Positions 61,895 through 64,000 of a stretch of 64,000 nt of DNA are shown here, piece after piece (within the stretch, counting starts at the first letter, position 1; every line of letters starts with the position of its first letter). The stretch is from NCBI GenBank assembly GCA_021775835.1, contig JAJFHC010000118.1, positions 39,442 to 103,441 of the forward strand. Direction: 5' to 3'. Both the position numbers and the translations under genes were made by a program. This DNA is from Hyphomicrobiales bacterium. GTDB lineage: Bacteria; Pseudomonadota; Alphaproteobacteria; Rhizobiales; JAJFHC01. The notes beneath the pieces are model-generated. The model ran no database searches, was not told the DNA's origin, and saw nothing but the letters and a program-made list of their open reading frames with translations.

Positions 61895-62577
61895 GAGCCC
61901 AGCCGAAAACCCACGCCGTGCATGGTTTCAATGACGTCGCTGCACCCAACTGCCGAGGCCTTTGATCTGATGTTGCGGATGTGGCTGTCGATCGTGCGGT
62001 CAGAGACGTGCATGTTGACCGGGTAGGCGGCATCGACAATCTGCTCACGTGTGAACGTCATGCGCGGCCGGGAGAGGAATGACGTCAGGATGTCAAATTC
62101 GATGGCCGTCAGCGAGACAGGCTGTCCGTCAAACTGGCCGGAGCGATGGGTGGCATCGAGCGCGAGGCCGCCCTGGGCGAGTATCTTCTGGTCATTGGAA
62201 GCAGGGCTCCGGGCCGGTGCCGTACGTTTCAGGATGACGCCAACACGGGCGACCAGTTCCCGCGGGCTGAAGGGCTTGGTGACATAATCGTCGCCGCCGA
62301 TCTCAAGCCCGAGGATCCGGTCGATTTCATCGTCACGGGCGGAAAGGAAGAGGATCGGTACATCAGAGGATTTGCGAATCCGCCGGCACACTTCCAGCCC
62401 GTCGATCTCCGGCAGACCAATATCCAGAATCACAATGTCCGGTGATTGTTCAGAAAACAGAGCCATGGCCTGTGCGCCGTCGGCGGCCGTCCGCGCGGTC
62501 ATGCCGGCTTTCTCAAGCGCAAAACAGATGACGTCCCGGATATGGGGATCGTCGTCTACGACCAGGACGGTGTTCAT
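61873..62577 (-). CDS. OmpR-family response regulator
   Basis: 234 aa. Receiver domain 1-120 with DDD near residue 8, phospho-acceptor D52 (VILDIGLPE) and K in the VTKPFSPREL loop; winged-helix DNA-binding domain about 140-230 (LTAIEFDILTSFLSRPRM, DRTIDSHIRNIRSK). It starts 24 bp after the membrane-protein gene ends and forms a two-component pair with the kinase. Confidence 0.94.
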   Translation of the reverse strand: MNTVLVVDDDPHIRDVICFALEKAGMTARTAADGAQAMALFSEQSPDIVILDIGLPEIDGLEVCRRIRKSSDVPILFLSARDDEIDRILGLEIGGDDYVTKPFSPRELVARVGVILKRTAPARSPASNDQKILAQGGLALDATHRSGQFDGQPVSLTAIEFDILTSFLSRPRMTFTREQIVDAAYPVNMHVSDRTIDSHIRNIRSKASAVGCSDVIETMHGVGFRLGSCRSQKP

Positions 62578-62601
62578 CGGGCAAACCTTGTGCTGTTGCC
62601 G

Positions 62602-64000
62602 TTACAATCCATCATACTCACCCGAGGCTGAAAAGTGAGCCTTGGCCTTGTTGTCGATGTACCACTGAAGTCGCTGGTGGCGGAAGCCCCATCGTCGCCA
62701 ATCGGTTTGTGCGAGTTCGTGCGTTCTTTCAAGCCGGTTCCTGATGATACACAGGTTCGTGTTGCGCGCTGCCGCACAATCATGAACCACGCCGGGACCA
62801 AGATAACGTTCTATTGCAGGAATTGCCTGTGGCCCCAGGTGAGCTATATACGCCATGTCGAGACGCCGTCCTTCGCCGTTGACTTCAAAGCTGTGTTTTA
62901 TGTTGTACGTGGCGATGACGTGAGGAAGATTGACGAATGCAACCCCGTAAAGGACCAGAAACATTGTCGCGATGTTCCCGCCGACCAGCCAGGCATTCGA
63001 TCGATCTAAAAATATCCGCAACAGGATCAGCGCGAAACCGATGGCCACAAGGGCCATCCAGATGAAGGCGGCAATCCGCCAGTAGGTCAGGGAGTAAAAC
63101 TCCACATAGACCGCGAGCCGCAGCACGGCGGAGATCATGAGGATTATGTTCTGGGCAATCCAGGTGAAGACCAGAATACGAATGGTCCGAGATCTTTCCA
63201 GCGTCGATCCCGGTGGGAGCGCTGCCAGCACGAACAGTGCGGATAGAAGCGCTGCGATGAGCAGGGGATAGGCGCCGCGCTGGGCATATGCGGCATAACT
63301 CATTCCGTCTGGCAGGTGCACCCCAGCCCAAAGGTAAGTGGCGTCAAGTCCGGTCTGAACCGCAAACAGCAGGTTGAAGATGACAAGCCCGCGCAGCACG
63401 GCCGCGGCGCCGAAGAGGTTGCTTGGCGAAGCTGGATTGGATGGCGTGCCGGCATTATCCGCCGGTTTCTTCATGGACGGCGGGTTTGGCAGACGGACCC
63501 GGATGAAGGGCCAGCAGACCAGCAGTATCAACGCCCAGCACAAGGTTCTGACAAGGTCGAACGTATCCAGGGCGTCGGCGGGGCTGAGGGAAGAAACCCA
63601 GTCTGCAATGATCGGGTTGGCGGTTGTGAACAGGGCCAGAAAAGCGGCGCCGAACAGTACGGGCAGGACCCAGGCGACGATGCCCGCGTGTTGAGATCTG
63701 CGGGATCGCTCATGCCTGTGCACCCGGCGCAGCCGCAGGAGGTCTGCCGCAAGCCGAAAGGGACTCAGGGAAACGAACAGCACGACGATGCTCAGGCTTC
63801 CTCTATAACCACACTGGAACTTCCGGTTGACCAGCAGGGCAAAAATGACGATGCCGGCCAGACCGAGAGACATGGCCAGCGGATTGAAGGCTTCAAGACT
63901 GGGCAGGACCGACACGGCAAACAACGCGGCGCCCTTGAACGCAATCCGGCGCGACACGGGCTCCGGGCTGGTCAGCTTTACTGCAGCGGCGGCCCGGGAC
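62602..64000 (-). CDS. DUF4173-like polytopic membrane protein, 5' end outside window
   Basis: The frame stays open to the right edge, with residues before the GTG at 63957 still in frame, so the true start is beyond the window. About 466 codons are seen, with roughly ten hydrophobic segments and a soluble C-terminal part. The family (DUF4173/DUF4153-type) often lies beside two-component genes, as here. It could feed an envelope signal to the kinase, but function is unknown. Confidence 0.75.
   Translation of the reverse strand, partial: SRAAAAVKLTSPEPVSRRIAFKGAALFAVSVLPSLEAFNPLAMSLGLAGIVIFALLVNRKFQCGYRGSLSIVVLFVSLSPFRLAADLLRLRRVHRHERSRRSQHAGIVAWVLPVLFGAAFLALFTTANPIIADWVSSLSPADALDTFDLVRTLCWALILLVCWPFIRVRLPNPPSMKKPADNAGTPSNPASPSNLFGAAAVLRGLVIFNLLFAVQTGLDATYLWAGVHLPDGMSYAAYAQRGAYPLLIAALLSALFVLAALPPGSTLERSRTIRILVFTWIAQNIILMISAVLRLAVYVEFYSLTYWRIAAFIWMALVAIGFALILLRIFLDRSNAWLVGGNIATMFLVLYGVAFVNLPHVIATYNIKHSFEVNGEGRRLDMAYIAHLGPQAIPAIERYLGPGVVHDCAAARNTNLCIIRNRLERTHELAQTDWRRWGFRHQRLQWYIDNKAKAHFSASGEYDGL

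Overview
The window is chromosomal DNA of an alphaproteobacterium, most likely of the Hyphomicrobiales (Rhizobiales). The evidence is the gene order rplU-rpmA-obgE-proB-proA-nadD-rsfS-rlmH-envC-like-ctpA-divergent polysaccharide deacetylase, a long C-terminal extension on ribosomal protein bL21, and the many TRAP-transporter, FCD-type GntR and LysR genes. No rRNA operon and no CRISPR array was seen. The only complete tRNA gene is a tRNA-Ser(CGA).

Layout. (1) 1-11.2 kb: the conserved minus-strand housekeeping block (ribosome, ribosome maturation, proline and NAD synthesis, cell-wall processing), interrupted by one opposite-strand amidase between nadD and rsfS. (2) 11.4-29.75 kb: an 18.3-kb integrated element inserted in the tRNA-Ser gene. 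A 41-bp direct repeat covering the 5' half of the tRNA marks both ends. The element has an integrase, a small excisionase-like HTH protein, a RepA-type helicase with many overlapping small genes, and a cluster of GTGGGACAAG-type repeats that may be its origin. Its cargo includes a secreted caspase-like protein with a peptidoglycan-binding domain, an autotransporter, a membrane-anchored tail-collar-like protein, several small secreted proteins and a TenA-like protein next to a transposase remnant. No capsid, portal, tail-tube or large-terminase gene is recognisable, so it looks like a satellite or integrative island rather than a full prophage. (3) 30-32.2 kb: a YceI gene divergent from a MarR regulator, then an agmatinase-family ureohydrolase. 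(4) 32.4-41.8 kb: an FCD-type GntR regulator divergent from a catabolic operon: DapA-family lyase, aldehyde dehydrogenase, aldo/keto reductase, proline-racemase-superfamily enzyme, TRAP transporter DctPQM and a short-chain dehydrogenase. It probably takes up and degrades hydroxyproline or a related imino acid. (5) 42-44 kb: ACT-domain protein, glutathione S-transferase, SDR. (6) 44.4-53 kb: a tightly packed plus-strand operon with two tandem GcvT/DmdA-like folate-dependent methyltransferases around a VOC protein, then a CitE-like lyase, a selenium-binding-protein/methanethiol-oxidase homologue, a 2Fe-2S ferredoxin, a CoA-binding protein, a GMC alcohol dehydrogenase and a LysR regulator. (7) 53-64 kb: LysR/amine oxidase pair, a TIR-transmembrane protein behind a caspase-like protein whose catalytic Cys is Gly, GNAT, YHS, AraC, and a two-component system with a DUF4173-like membrane protein.

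The two most interesting loci are the tandem-methyltransferase plus methanethiol-oxidase operon, which reads like an undescribed demethylation route for a methylated sulfur (or other methylated) compound, and the TIR plus pseudo-caspase pair, which resembles TIR/caspase immune modules but with a protease-dead partner. The island also carries a TenA with the nucleophile Cys135 replaced by Ser. The SDR of the hydroxyproline-like operon lacks both the catalytic Ser and Tyr.
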